From: Streptomyces sp. NBC_01353
Lineage (GTDB): Bacteria > Actinomycetota > Actinomycetes > Streptomycetales > Streptomycetaceae
Reading direction: 5' to 3'
NCBI RefSeq assembly: GCF_036237275.1
Contig: NZ_CP108352.1
Location: 3,410,001-3,474,000 of the forward strand
Length of the DNA: 64,000 nt
Shown: positions 52,477-60,267 of the stretch, one piece after another
How positions within the stretch are numbered: the first letter of the stretch is position 1
Layout: each line of letters begins with the position of its first letter
The notes under the pieces: generated by a model
What the model saw: the letters and a program-made list of their open reading frames with translations, nothing else
Database searches by the model: none
What the model was told of the DNA's origin: nothing
Translations under genes and position numbers: made by a program

Positions 52477-54065
52477 CGGGCCTCGTCCTCCGGGCCGTCG
52501 GTGCCCTCAGGGCTCTCATCGTGCTCAAGGTGACCGGCGGCGGCGCCGGTCATGGCCGAGCCCAGCTCCTCCGGGGTGATGGTGGCCGGATCGGCGTCGG
52601 CGACCAGACGCCCGCGGTACATGACGCGCAGCGTGTCGGAGAGGCCGATCAGCTCGTCGAGGTCGGCGGAGATCAGCAGCACCGCCAGTCCCTCGCGGCG
52701 CGCCTCGCGGATCTGGTCCCAGATCTGCGCCTGCGCGCCGACGTCCACGCCCCGGGTGGGGTGCGCGGCGATCAGCAGCTTGGGGTCGTGGCTCATCTCG
52801 CGGCCGACGATCAGCTTCTGCTGGTTGCCGCCGGAGAGGGAGGCCGCGGTGACGTCGATACCGGGGGTGCGGACGTCGTACTCGCGGACGATCCGCTCGG
52901 TGTCCTTGCGTGCGGCCTTGAGGTCGAGGATGGCGCCCTTGGAGTTGGGCCGCTCGGTGACGTGACCGAGGATGCGGTTCTCCCAGAGGGGGGCCTCCAG
53001 GAGCAGACCGTGCCGGTGGCGGTCCTCGGGGATGCAGCCGATGCCGTCCTCGCGCCGCTTGCGCGTCGGAGCGGACGAGATGTCCGCGCCGTCGAGGGTC
53101 ACCACACCGTGGTCGGCGTTGCGCATGCCCATGATCGTGTCGACGAGTTCGGACTGGCCGTTGCCCTCGACGCCGGCGATGCCGAGCACCTCGCCCTTGT
53201 GGATGGTGAAGGTGATGCCGCCGAGGACCGCGCGGACCACACCGTCGGGGTCGACGGCGCTCAGCGACAGGTCCTGGACCGTCAGCATCGGCACGTCCGT
53301 CACCGTCGACTCGCGGGTCTCCGGGGAGGGCAGCTCGGCGCCGACCATCAGCTCGGCGAGCTGCTTGGTGGTGGTGTGCTTCGGGTCGGCGGTGCCGACC
53401 GTGGTGCCGCGCCGGATGACGGTGATCTCGTCGGCGACCGACAGGACCTCGCCCAGCTTGTGCGAGATGAAGATGACCGTCAGACCCTCGGCCTTGAGCT
53501 CGCGCAGGTTGTCGAAGAGCGCGTCGACCTCCTGCGGGACGAGCACGGCGGTCGGCTCGTCGAGGATCAGGGTGCGGGCGCCGCGGTAGAGGACCTTGAG
53601 GATCTCCACGCGCTGGCGGTCGGCCACACCGAGGTCCTCCATGAGGGCGTTCGGGCGGATGCCGAGGCCGTACGCGTCGGAGATCTCCTTGATCTTGGCG
53701 CGGGCCTTGTCGCCGATGCCGTACAGCTTCTCGGAGCCGAGGACGACGTTCTCGAGGACGGTGAGGTTGTCCGCGAGCATGAAGTGCTGGTGCACCATGC
53801 CGACACCGCGGGCGATGGCGTCTCCGGGGTTGTGGAACGTCACCAGCTCGCCGTCGACCGTGATGGTGCCCTCGTCCGGCTTCTGCATGCCGTAGAGGAT
53901 CTTCATCAGGGTCGACTTGCCCGCGCCGTTCTCGCCCACGAGGGCGTGCACGGTGCCGCGGCGCACGGTGATGTCGATGTCGTGGTTGGCCACGACTCCC
54001 GGGAAACGCTTGGTGATGCCGCGGAGTTCTACGGCGTTGGGACTGCTGGGGCTGGAGGCTTTGAT
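52473..54065 (-). CDS. Nucleoside ABC transporter ATPase, apparent ATC start
   Basis: This twin-NBD (RbsA-like) ATPase has 530 residues if started at ATC 54065. NBD1 has GENGAGKST, a signature-like DLGVADRQRVEI and ILDEPTAVL. NBD2 has a degenerate Walker A GVEGNGQSE and the normal signature LSGGNQQKLIV, then TRGVDVGAQ. The first ATG, GTG or TTG in frame is the GTG at 53993, which would delete the first beta strand and the A-loop (AVELRGITKRFPGV). AGGAGA lies seven bases before the ATC, a perfect spacing. A CTACGCGCGTAG operator is found 90 bp upstream. Confidence 0.9.
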   Translation of the reverse strand: MKASSPSSPNAVELRGITKRFPGVVANHDIDITVRRGTVHALVGENGAGKSTLMKILYGMQKPDEGTITVDGELVTFHNPGDAIARGVGMVHQHFMLADNLTVLENVVLGSEKLYGIGDKARAKIKEISDAYGLGIRPNALMEDLGVADRQRVEILKVLYRGARTLILDEPTAVLVPQEVDALFDNLRELKAEGLTVIFISHKLGEVLSVADEITVIRRGTTVGTADPKHTTTKQLAELMVGAELPSPETRESTVTDVPMLTVQDLSLSAVDPDGVVRAVLGGITFTIHKGEVLGIAGVEGNGQSELVDTIMGMRNADHGVVTLDGADISSAPTRKRREDGIGCIPEDRHRHGLLLEAPLWENRILGHVTERPNSKGAILDLKAARKDTERIVREYDVRTPGIDVTAASLSGGNQQKLIVGREMSHDPKLLIAAHPTRGVDVGAQAQIWDQIREARREGLAVLLISADLDELIGLSDTLRVMYRGRLVADADPATITPEELGSAMTGAAAGHLEHDESPEGTDGPEDEAR

Positions 54066-54155
54066 GACGCACTCTCCTAGGCAGGGAGCGTGAGGAGGGG
54101 ATGAGGCCGGTGCGCAGGCGCTGTCGGTGGCGAAAAATACCCTGTACGGCGCACG

Positions 54156-54167
54156 CTACGCGCGTAG
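54156..54167. promoter_or_regulatory. Nucleoside-regulon palindrome upstream of the ABC ATPase
   Basis: An exact CTACGCGCGTAG lies 90 bp before the ATPase start, after the bmpA hairpin. It suggests a second, separately controlled promoter within the transport locus. Confidence 0.83.
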
Positions 54168-54210
54168 CTTTTGGAAAATCGTTCAACTGCCCGCGGGCAG
54201 ACGTGTGAAG

Positions 54211-54249
54211 GGGGCCCGGAGTGTCGGCCGAAGCCGCTCTCCGGGCCCC
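54211..54249 (-). terminator. Hairpin after bmpA
   Basis: Ten-bp perfect arms (54211-54220, 54240-54249) with a 19-nt loop lie just past the bmpA stop. A partial terminator here would make the binding protein more abundant than the membrane components, common in ABC operons. Confidence 0.75.
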
Positions 54250-54261
54250 CTCCGACGTGTG

Positions 54262-55299
54262 TCAGAGGGTCGTGTTGACCTTGATCTGACCGTCGACGAT
54301 CTTCTTCTTGGCCTCGTCGATCTGGGCCTGGATGTCGGCCGTGTGGCCACCGGTGGTGGTCAGCGAGACACCGTTCTCGGCGAGCGAGTAGGTGTGCGTG
54401 CCGGTCATCGGCTTGCCGTCCTGGACGGACTTGATGAGCTCGAAGACGCCGGTGTCGACGTTCTTGACGACCGAGGTCAGGATCGAGCCGGCGTACTTGG
54501 ACAGGGCCGGGTCCTTCGCCTGGTCCGAGTCGACGCCGATCGCCCAGGTGCCCGGCTTGGCGGCGACGGCCTCGATGGCGCCGGCACCCGAGCCGCCCGC
54601 GGCGGCGTAGATGACGTCGATGCCCTTGTCGAGCATGCCCTTGGCGGCGGCCTTGCCCTTGTCCGGGGCGCCGAAGCCGGAGAAGTCCGTACCGGTGGAC
54701 AGGTACTGGATCGTGACCGAGGCGTCCGGCTTGGTGTCCTTGACGCCCTGCTGGAAGCCGGCGGCGAACTTCTTGATCAGCGGAGTGTCGACACCGCCGA
54801 TGAAGCCGATCTGACCGTCCTTGGACTTCAGCGCGGCCGCGACACCGGCGAGGTACGAGCCCTGCTCCTCGGTGAAGACGATCGAGTCGACGTTCTTGTT
54901 CTCGGAGACCGAGTCGACGAGGCCGAAGGTGACCTTCGGGAACTTCGCGGAGACCTTGTCGATGGCGTCCTTGTAGGCGAAGCCGACACCGATGACCGGG
55001 TTGAAGCCGCCCTCGGCGAGCGACGTGAGGCGCTGCTCACGGTCGGCCGGGGTCTCACCGGTCTTGGCGGTGAGCTCCTTGGTCTCGACACCCAGGTCGG
55101 CCTTGGCCTTGTCGAGGCCACGGGCGGCGGAGTCGTTGAACGAGTTGTCGCCACGGCCGCCGACGTCGTAGGCCATACCGACCTTGATGGTGCCCGAGTC
55201 GGAACCGGAGTCGGTGGACGACTCACCACAAGCGGTGGCCGTGAGAGCGAGGGCCGCGGTCACTGCGGACGCGGAAACGATCTTGGATACCCGGCGCAA
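54262..55299 (-). CDS. bmpA: Nucleoside-binding lipoprotein (BmpA family)
   Basis: The 345-residue protein has a signal peptide with lipobox LTATAC (Cys24), a Ser/Asp linker and the Bmp/PnrA fold: IKVGMAYDVGGRGDNSFNDSAARGL, VIGVGFAYKDAID, GLVDSVSENKNVDSIVFTEEQGSYLAGVAAAL, IGFIGGVDTPLIKKFAAGFQQGV, YAAAGGSGAGAIEAV and AIGVDSDQAKDP. It captures nucleosides outside the membrane for the ABC importer encoded next. A near-match to the nucleoside palindrome lies between the -35 and -10 of its promoter. Confidence 0.94.
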   Translation of the reverse strand: MRRVSKIVSASAVTAALALTATACGESSTDSGSDSGTIKVGMAYDVGGRGDNSFNDSAARGLDKAKADLGVETKELTAKTGETPADREQRLTSLAEGGFNPVIGVGFAYKDAIDKVSAKFPKVTFGLVDSVSENKNVDSIVFTEEQGSYLAGVAAALKSKDGQIGFIGGVDTPLIKKFAAGFQQGVKDTKPDASVTIQYLSTGTDFSGFGAPDKGKAAAKGMLDKGIDVIYAAAGGSGAGAIEAVAAKPGTWAIGVDSDQAKDPALSKYAGSILTSVVKNVDTGVFELIKSVQDGKPMTGTHTYSLAENGVSLTTTGGHTADIQAQIDEAKKKIVDGQIKVNTTL

Positions 55300-55357
55300 G
55301 AGGAGGGTCCCTTCGAGACTGACCGAAAGCGCCTCTTCCGGCGCTGGTTTCGCGTGG

Positions 55358-55385
55358 ATCGTAACGCGCGTAGATGTCAGTTAAA
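55358..55385 (-). promoter_or_regulatory. bmpA promoter with operator variant
   Basis: On the minus strand TTTAAC (55380-55385) and TACGAT (55358-55363) are spaced by 16 bp. Between and overlapping them is TAACGCGCGTAG (55362-55373 on the plus strand), a near-copy of CTACGCGCGTAG with the ACGCGCGT core and TAG end intact. The start point would lie about 50 bases upstream of bmpA. Confidence 0.65.
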
Positions 55386-55560
55386 GACCCGTTCATGAGT
55401 CGTTATCGGATCGTCGCGAACGAGCCAAGGGAACGATCGGGACCGGCCGCCCCGGCACGACCGGTTATACACGTCGACACGTCACGCGGAGCAGAGATTT
55501 CGAGACACTCCGCGCCGTGTTGATCCGAACGGCCGAGGGGCGCGGGCGCCCCCTCCGCCA

Positions 55561-56781
55561 TCAGTGCTTCGGGGTTCCGTCGATCAGGGCAGCGGCCGTG
55601 AAGAGCTCGACGCCCACCGCGATGGCCCGCTCGTCCACGTCGAAGTCGCCCGCGTGGAGGTCACGGCGTGTCGTGTCGCCCGGGGTGCGGGTGCCGAGGC
55701 GCGCCATGGCGCCCGGGACGTGCTCCAGGTACCAGGAGAAGTCCTCGCCGCCGAGGCTCTGCTCGGTGTCCTCGATCGCATACGGTCCGCGGCGGGCGGT
55801 CATCGCGTCACGGAGCAGTTCGGTGATGACCGGGTCGTTGACGACCGGGGGGACGCCTCGGACGTAGTTGATGGTCGACTTGGCGCGATGGAGCGTGGCG
55901 ATCTCGTCGATCGCCGCGTGCACCAGGTCGGGGGCGTCGCGCCAGGCGGGCAGGTCGAGGCAGCGGACGGTGCCGGAGAGCTCGGCGCGCTGCGGGATGA
56001 CGTTGCAGGCGTGGCCGGCCTCGATACGGCCCCAGGTGACCGCGAGCCCGGAACGGGCGTCCACCCTGCGTGCCAGCAGGGCCGGGACGTCGGTGGCGAT
56101 CCGGGCGGCGGCGGTGACCAGGTCGGTGGTGAGGTGCGGGCGGGCCGTGTGGCCGCCGGGGCCGTCGAGGGTGACCTCGAGCCGGTCGCATGCGGACGTG
56201 ATGGGGCCGGGGCGCAGCCCGATCCGGCCGGCATCCACCTTCGGGTCGCAGTGGACGGCGATGATCCGGCCGACGCCCTCCAGGACCCCGGACTCGATGG
56301 TGTCGGCGGCGCCGCCGGGCAGCACCTCCTCGGCGGGCTGGAAGATCAGCCGCACGGCCTGGGGCAGCAGCCCCTGCCGATCGAGCTCCGCGAGCACCAG
56401 CCCCGCGCCGAGGACGGTGGTGGTGTGGACGTCGTGGCCACATGCGTGGGCGCGGTTGGGCACGGTGGAGCGGTACGAGACGGTCTTGACGTCCGGGATG
56501 GGCAGCGCGTCGATGTCGGCGCGAATGGCCAGCATGGGACGCCCTCTGTCCCAGGTGCCGATGTCACAGATGAGTCCGGTACCGGTAGCCAGCACCTGAG
56601 GCGCGAGTCCGGCCGCCTCCAGGCGGGCCTTGAGCGCAGCGGTGGTACGGAACTCCTGGTTGCCGAGCTCGGGGTGCATGTGCAAGTCCCTGCGGAACAC
56701 GATCAGTTCGGTGCGCAGGGGTTCGGACAGCGTTCCGGGCAGAGCGACGGAGCCGGGCTCACGGGACTTCAACTGGTTCAC
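55561..56781 (-). CDS. M20-family amidohydrolase
   Basis: The 406-residue protein resembles N-acyl-amino-acid amidohydrolases (AbgB/HipO-type). Motifs include FRRDLHMHPELGNQEFRT, MLAIRADIDALPI, HACGHDVHTTTVLG (metal ligands), LIFQPAEEVLPGGA with catalytic and metal Glu, and LGGEDFSWYLEHVPGAMARLG. It probably removes an acyl group from an amino acid or a small conjugate. It is transcribed toward bmpA but separated by 260 bp including the bmpA promoter. Confidence 0.92.
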   Translation of the reverse strand: MNQLKSREPGSVALPGTLSEPLRTELIVFRRDLHMHPELGNQEFRTTAALKARLEAAGLAPQVLATGTGLICDIGTWDRGRPMLAIRADIDALPIPDVKTVSYRSTVPNRAHACGHDVHTTTVLGAGLVLAELDRQGLLPQAVRLIFQPAEEVLPGGAADTIESGVLEGVGRIIAVHCDPKVDAGRIGLRPGPITSACDRLEVTLDGPGGHTARPHLTTDLVTAAARIATDVPALLARRVDARSGLAVTWGRIEAGHACNVIPQRAELSGTVRCLDLPAWRDAPDLVHAAIDEIATLHRAKSTINYVRGVPPVVNDPVITELLRDAMTARRGPYAIEDTEQSLGGEDFSWYLEHVPGAMARLGTRTPGDTTRRDLHAGDFDVDERAIAVGVELFTAAALIDGTPKH

Positions 56782-56897
56782 CTTTTGAAGGGTAGGCCCC
56801 TTCAGAGATCAACTGCCCGTTGATCACGAAAACTTCAGCCCGATAGGGGAAGGAAACTGGGTTCACAAGGCATGACGACCATCCCTTGTGGGTAAGC

Positions 56898-58172
56898 TCA
56901 CCCGAATTCGAACCGTTCCGCCGTCGGGGTGGCGCGCGCCGTGAGCCGGTCCACCTCGAAGGCGGCCGTGCCCGCGACTCCCGCCAGGAAGCCCTGGGCG
57001 CGGGGGGAGACGTTTGCCTTGAGCCACTCCGGGGCGATCTCGCAGACCGCCACCTTCACGCCCGTGCCGGCGAGGGCCAGGGGCAGGGTGTGGACGACCG
57101 TCGAGGGGAAGCTGACCACCGTGCGGCCGATCGGGCCGCGTCGGGCGATCAGTTCCAGGGGGAGATCGGGCCGGACGATCTCCAGGCCGGTCTCCACCGC
57201 GATCCGGTGCAGCTTCACCGCGCTCTCGCGGCGGTGTGCGAAGTAGCGGGTGGCGCCGTGGGTGGCGGCGAGGTCGGCGACGGCCCGCGTGTACTGGTCG
57301 GCGTCGACGACTCCCGTCTCGACCAGCGAGGTCCCGACCAGGTCCGAGCCCCGCGTCAGACGGGGCGGGCCGAAGCGGGCCCGCGTCCAGGCGAAGGTGT
57401 TCGGTGTGACGGTGGTGCCCGGCGGCGGTTCGACCGGGAGCGAGGTGAAGATCTCGACCGCACGGCGACGCGTCGGGGCCAGCTTGCGCCGGGCCGCGGC
57501 GGAGACCGGGGCGAGCACGAGTTCGCGCGGGCCCCGGCTGCTGCCGCGCCGGTGCCAGCGCACCAGCCGCTCGCCACGGGCCAGTTGGGCGGCGTACTCC
57601 ATGGTGGCGGTGCCGTCGTCGACGACGGTCAGCTGCTTCGGGGCGAAGAGGGTGAGCAGCAGCTGGACGTAGCGGGAGAAGGGGTCCCCGACGATCACCC
57701 GCTCCGCCGCCCGCAGCAGCGGAGCGAGGTCCCGCAGCGTACGGGCGAGCGAGCCTCGGCCGTGGCGGGCCTCCTGCCAGCGGACGGTGAACCCGTCGTC
57801 GCGGGCCAGCTGGGCCATCCGGCGCAGCTGGCCGCGCGACATGGGGTCGGTCGGCGAGAGGACGACGAGGGTGAGGTCGGCCGCGACCTCCCCACCCCCC
57901 GTTGTGCCCAGGCTCCCGGTGCTTGCGGTGCCCACGGGTGCGGCGCCGTCGTGGGTTGTGCCCACCCTCCCCCAGACTCCGTCCGCGGGGACCCCCAGCC
58001 CTGCGGAACGCCTGCCCACAACCCCCGGAGGGGGAAGGGCGGAGCCCGGCCTTCCCGGGACCCCGGGAAGGCCGGGACCGCTGGGGTCCGCGGCAGCGGA
58101 CTGGGCGTGTGCCCACTCCAGGACGTTCAGGAGCTGGACCGGGCTCTCGACGAACGCCAGCTGGCCGGTCAT
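56898..58172 (-). CDS. Polysialyltransferase-family glycosyltransferase with inserted linker
   Basis: The 424-residue protein starts at an ATG overlapping the NeuB-like stop (ATGA). It resembles bacterial polysialyltransferase-type proteins: LAFVESPVQLLNVLEWA at the N-terminus, VIVGDPFSRYVQLLLTLF, LTVVDDGTATMEYAAQLARGE and RTVVSFPSTVVHTLP. It would polymerise or transfer a nonulosonic acid made by the adjacent enzymes. Residues about 29-97 are a Pro/Gly/Val-rich insert whose DNA looks like an intergenic repeat element, including a perfect 15-bp palindrome at 58045-58076. Without it the fold would read straight from ALEWAHAQSA to DLTLVVLSP. Confidence 0.82.
   Translation of the reverse strand: MTGQLAFVESPVQLLNVLEWAHAQSAAADPSGPGLPGVPGRPGSALPPPGVVGRRSAGLGVPADGVWGRVGTTHDGAAPVGTASTGSLGTTGGGEVAADLTLVVLSPTDPMSRGQLRRMAQLARDDGFTVRWQEARHGRGSLARTLRDLAPLLRAAERVIVGDPFSRYVQLLLTLFAPKQLTVVDDGTATMEYAAQLARGERLVRWHRRGSSRGPRELVLAPVSAAARRKLAPTRRRAVEIFTSLPVEPPPGTTVTPNTFAWTRARFGPPRLTRGSDLVGTSLVETGVVDADQYTRAVADLAATHGATRYFAHRRESAVKLHRIAVETGLEIVRPDLPLELIARRGPIGRTVVSFPSTVVHTLPLALAGTGVKVAVCEIAPEWLKANVSPRAQGFLAGVAGTAAFEVDRLTARATPTAERFEFG
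58045..58076. repeat. 15-bp palindrome within the coding insert
   Basis: Perfect 15-bp arms (58045-58059, 58062-58076) separated by two bases lie inside the insert of the polysialyltransferase-like gene. A further inverted pair (around 57955 and 58015: GGTTGTG with CACAACC) frames the rest of the element. Confidence 0.72.
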
Positions 58173-59062
58173 GCGGCGACGAGCCCCTGGACCCGGCGGA
58201 GCTTCTTCATCGGGCCGAGCTCCGACTCGTAGACCTTCTTGATGCCGTCGCCGAGCGCGGTCTCGATGGTGCGGATGTCGCGGACCAGGCGCTGCAGGCC
58301 CTGCGGCTCGACGGAGGCGGCCTGGTCGGAGCCCCACATGGCGCGGTCGAGGGTGATGTGGCGCTCGACGAAGGTGGCGCCCAGCGCGACGGCGGCCAGC
58401 GTGGTCTGGAGGCCGGTCTCGTGGCCGGAGTAGCCGATCGGAACGTTCGGGTACTCCTCCTTCAGCGTGTTGATCACGCGGAGGTTGAGCTCCTCGGCCT
58501 TCGCCGGGTACGTGGACGTCGCGTGGCAGAGCAGGATGTTGTCCGAGCCGAGGACCTCGACCGCGTGGCGGATCTGCTTCGGGGTGGACATGCCCGTCGA
58601 CAGGATGACCGTGCGGCCGGTGTCGCGCAGGGCGCGCAGCAGCTCGTCGTCGGTGAGGGAGGCGGAGGCGACCTTGTGGGCCGGGACGTCGAACTTCTCC
58701 AGGAAGGCGACGGCCTCGGTGTCCCACGGGGAGGCGAACCAGTCGATGCCGCGCTTCTTGCAGTGCTCGTCGATGGCGCGGTACTCGTCCTCGCCGAACT
58801 CCACGCGGTGGCGGTAGTCGATGTACGTCATCCGGCCCCAGGGGGTGTCGCGCTCGATGTCCCACTGGTCGCGCGGGGTGCAGATCTCCGGCGTGCGCTT
58901 CTGGAACTTCACGGCGTCGCAGCCGGCGTCGGCGGCGACGTCGATGAGCGCGATGGCGTTCTCGAGCTCGCCGTTGTGGTTGATGCCGATCTCGCCGGTG
59001 ACGTAGACGGCGTGGCCCGGGCCGGCGGTCTTGCTGCCGAACGTACGAGTGCGCGTGTTCAT
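58169..59062 (-). CDS. N-acetylneuraminate/Kdn synthase-like protein (short NeuB)
   Basis: The 297-residue TIM-barrel enzyme starts at ATG 59062 with AAGGAA upstream. The family motifs are VTGEIGINHNGELENA, DAVKFQKRTPEI, DWFASPWDTEAV, VASASLTDDELLRAL, ILSTGMSTPKQI, CHATSTYPAKAEELNL, IGYSGHETGLQTTLAA and FVERHITLDRAMWGSDQAASVEP. It condenses phosphoenolpyruvate with a hexose derivative to give a nine-carbon acid. The C-terminal SAF (antifreeze-like) domain of typical NeuB proteins is missing, so about 50 residues are absent. The following gene and the upstream NeuA-like enzyme belong to the same operon. Kdn or a related acid is the likely product. Confidence 0.88.
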   Translation of the reverse strand: MNTRTRTFGSKTAGPGHAVYVTGEIGINHNGELENAIALIDVAADAGCDAVKFQKRTPEICTPRDQWDIERDTPWGRMTYIDYRHRVEFGEDEYRAIDEHCKKRGIDWFASPWDTEAVAFLEKFDVPAHKVASASLTDDELLRALRDTGRTVILSTGMSTPKQIRHAVEVLGSDNILLCHATSTYPAKAEELNLRVINTLKEEYPNVPIGYSGHETGLQTTLAAVALGATFVERHITLDRAMWGSDQAASVEPQGLQRLVRDIRTIETALGDGIKKVYESELGPMKKLRRVQGLVAA

Positions 59063-59076
59063 ATTCTTGCCGTTCC

Positions 59077-60267
59077 TTACGAGTTGGGGGTGTCGAGCTC
59101 GGGTCCGAGAAGCCAGGCCGCGATCTCGCGGACGGCTCCGGAGCCACCGGGGGTGAGGGTCACCGCACGGGCGGCGGCCCGTACGGAGTCGTGCGCGCTC
59201 GCCACCGCGACGGGCCAGCCGACGAGGTGGAAGCACGGGAGGTCGTTGACGTCGTTGCCGGCGTAGAGGACGCGCTGCGGGTCGATGCCCTGTTCCTCGC
59301 ACCACTGCTTGAGGGCGAGGTCCTTGCGGTCGATGCCGTGCAGGACGGGGATGTTGAGCTTGCGGGCGCGGGCGGCGACGACGGCGTTCTGCTCGGTGGA
59401 GAGGATCAGGACCGGCATTCCGGCGCGGCGCAGGGCGGCGATGCCGAGGCCGTCGCCGCGGTGCGCGGAGACGAACTCGTGGCCCTCGGCGTCGAGATGG
59501 ACCCGGTCGTCGGTCTGGGTGCCGTCGAAGTCGAGGACGACGGCGTCGATCTCGTCGAAGCGCGGGGACACGGGAGTGTCGAGCAGCGGCGCGAGCGCGC
59601 GGGCGCGGGCGAGGTCGTGCGGGTCGTCGATCTCCAGGACCCGGGCGGGGTCGGTGACGACGAGGGCGGTGTGGCCGAAGAAGCGGTGCCCGTGGGTACG
59701 GAAGCCCTCGGCGGCCATCGCGTAGACGGCGCCGGTCTCCAGGTACTCGGCCTCGCGGTCCTGCCTGCGGGGGCGGTGCGCCTTGTCGTGGTTCACGCCG
59801 TGGGCGCCCTCCGAGCCGTCCGCGCCCTCGCGCCACAAGAAGCCGTGAGTCGGGGCCGCGGTGAAGGCCGTGTCGGCGCCGCCGGTGGTGACCTTCTCGG
59901 CGGTGCCGTTGACCTCCTCCGACGTGAGGAAGGGGCTGGTGCACTGGACGAGGAGGACCACGTCGACACGGCGGCCGTGGGTGGCCTCGAAGGCGTCCAT
60001 CGCGTGCAGGACGGCCGATTCGCTGGTCGCCGTGTCGCCGGCGATGGCCGCCGGGCGGTGGACCGCCTCCGCGCCGGCGGCGCGGGCGGCGGCCGCGATC
60101 GCCGCGTCGTCCGTGGAGACGAGGACGTCGGTGACCAGTCGGGCGCCGAGGCAGGCGCGGACCGCGCGGGAGACCAGCGGGAGGCCCGCCACCGGGGCGA
60201 GGTTCTTGGCGGGGACGCCCTTGGAGCCGCCCCGCGCCGGGATGACGGCAAGCACGGTCGTGGTCAT
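59077..60267 (-). CDS. Bifunctional CMP-nonulosonate synthetase and HAD phosphatase
   Basis: The 396-residue protein is a fusion. Residues 1-230 form a NeuA/KdsB-type cytidylyltransferase: LAVIPARGGSKGVPAKNLAPVAGLPLVSRAV, VLVSTDDAAI and VVLLVQCTSPFLTSEEVN. Residues about 240-390 form a KdsC-like HAD phosphatase: AVVLDFDGTQTDD, VLILSTEQNAVV, KDLALKQWCEEQG and VLYAGNDVNDLPCF. Such a combination removes the 9-phosphate of the acid made by the NeuB-like enzyme and then activates it with CMP. The ATG overlaps the previous stop by one base, so translation is coupled. Confidence 0.9.
   Translation of the reverse strand: MTTTVLAVIPARGGSKGVPAKNLAPVAGLPLVSRAVRACLGARLVTDVLVSTDDAAIAAAARAAGAEAVHRPAAIAGDTATSESAVLHAMDAFEATHGRRVDVVLLVQCTSPFLTSEEVNGTAEKVTTGGADTAFTAAPTHGFLWREGADGSEGAHGVNHDKAHRPRRQDREAEYLETGAVYAMAAEGFRTHGHRFFGHTALVVTDPARVLEIDDPHDLARARALAPLLDTPVSPRFDEIDAVVLDFDGTQTDDRVHLDAEGHEFVSAHRGDGLGIAALRRAGMPVLILSTEQNAVVAARARKLNIPVLHGIDRKDLALKQWCEEQGIDPQRVLYAGNDVNDLPCFHLVGWPVAVASAHDSVRAAARAVTLTPGGSGAVREIAAWLLGPELDTPNS

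Noticed and set aside
52521-54080. Long plus-strand frame across the ABC ATPase
   Set aside because: It is antisense to an ATPase with Walker motifs.
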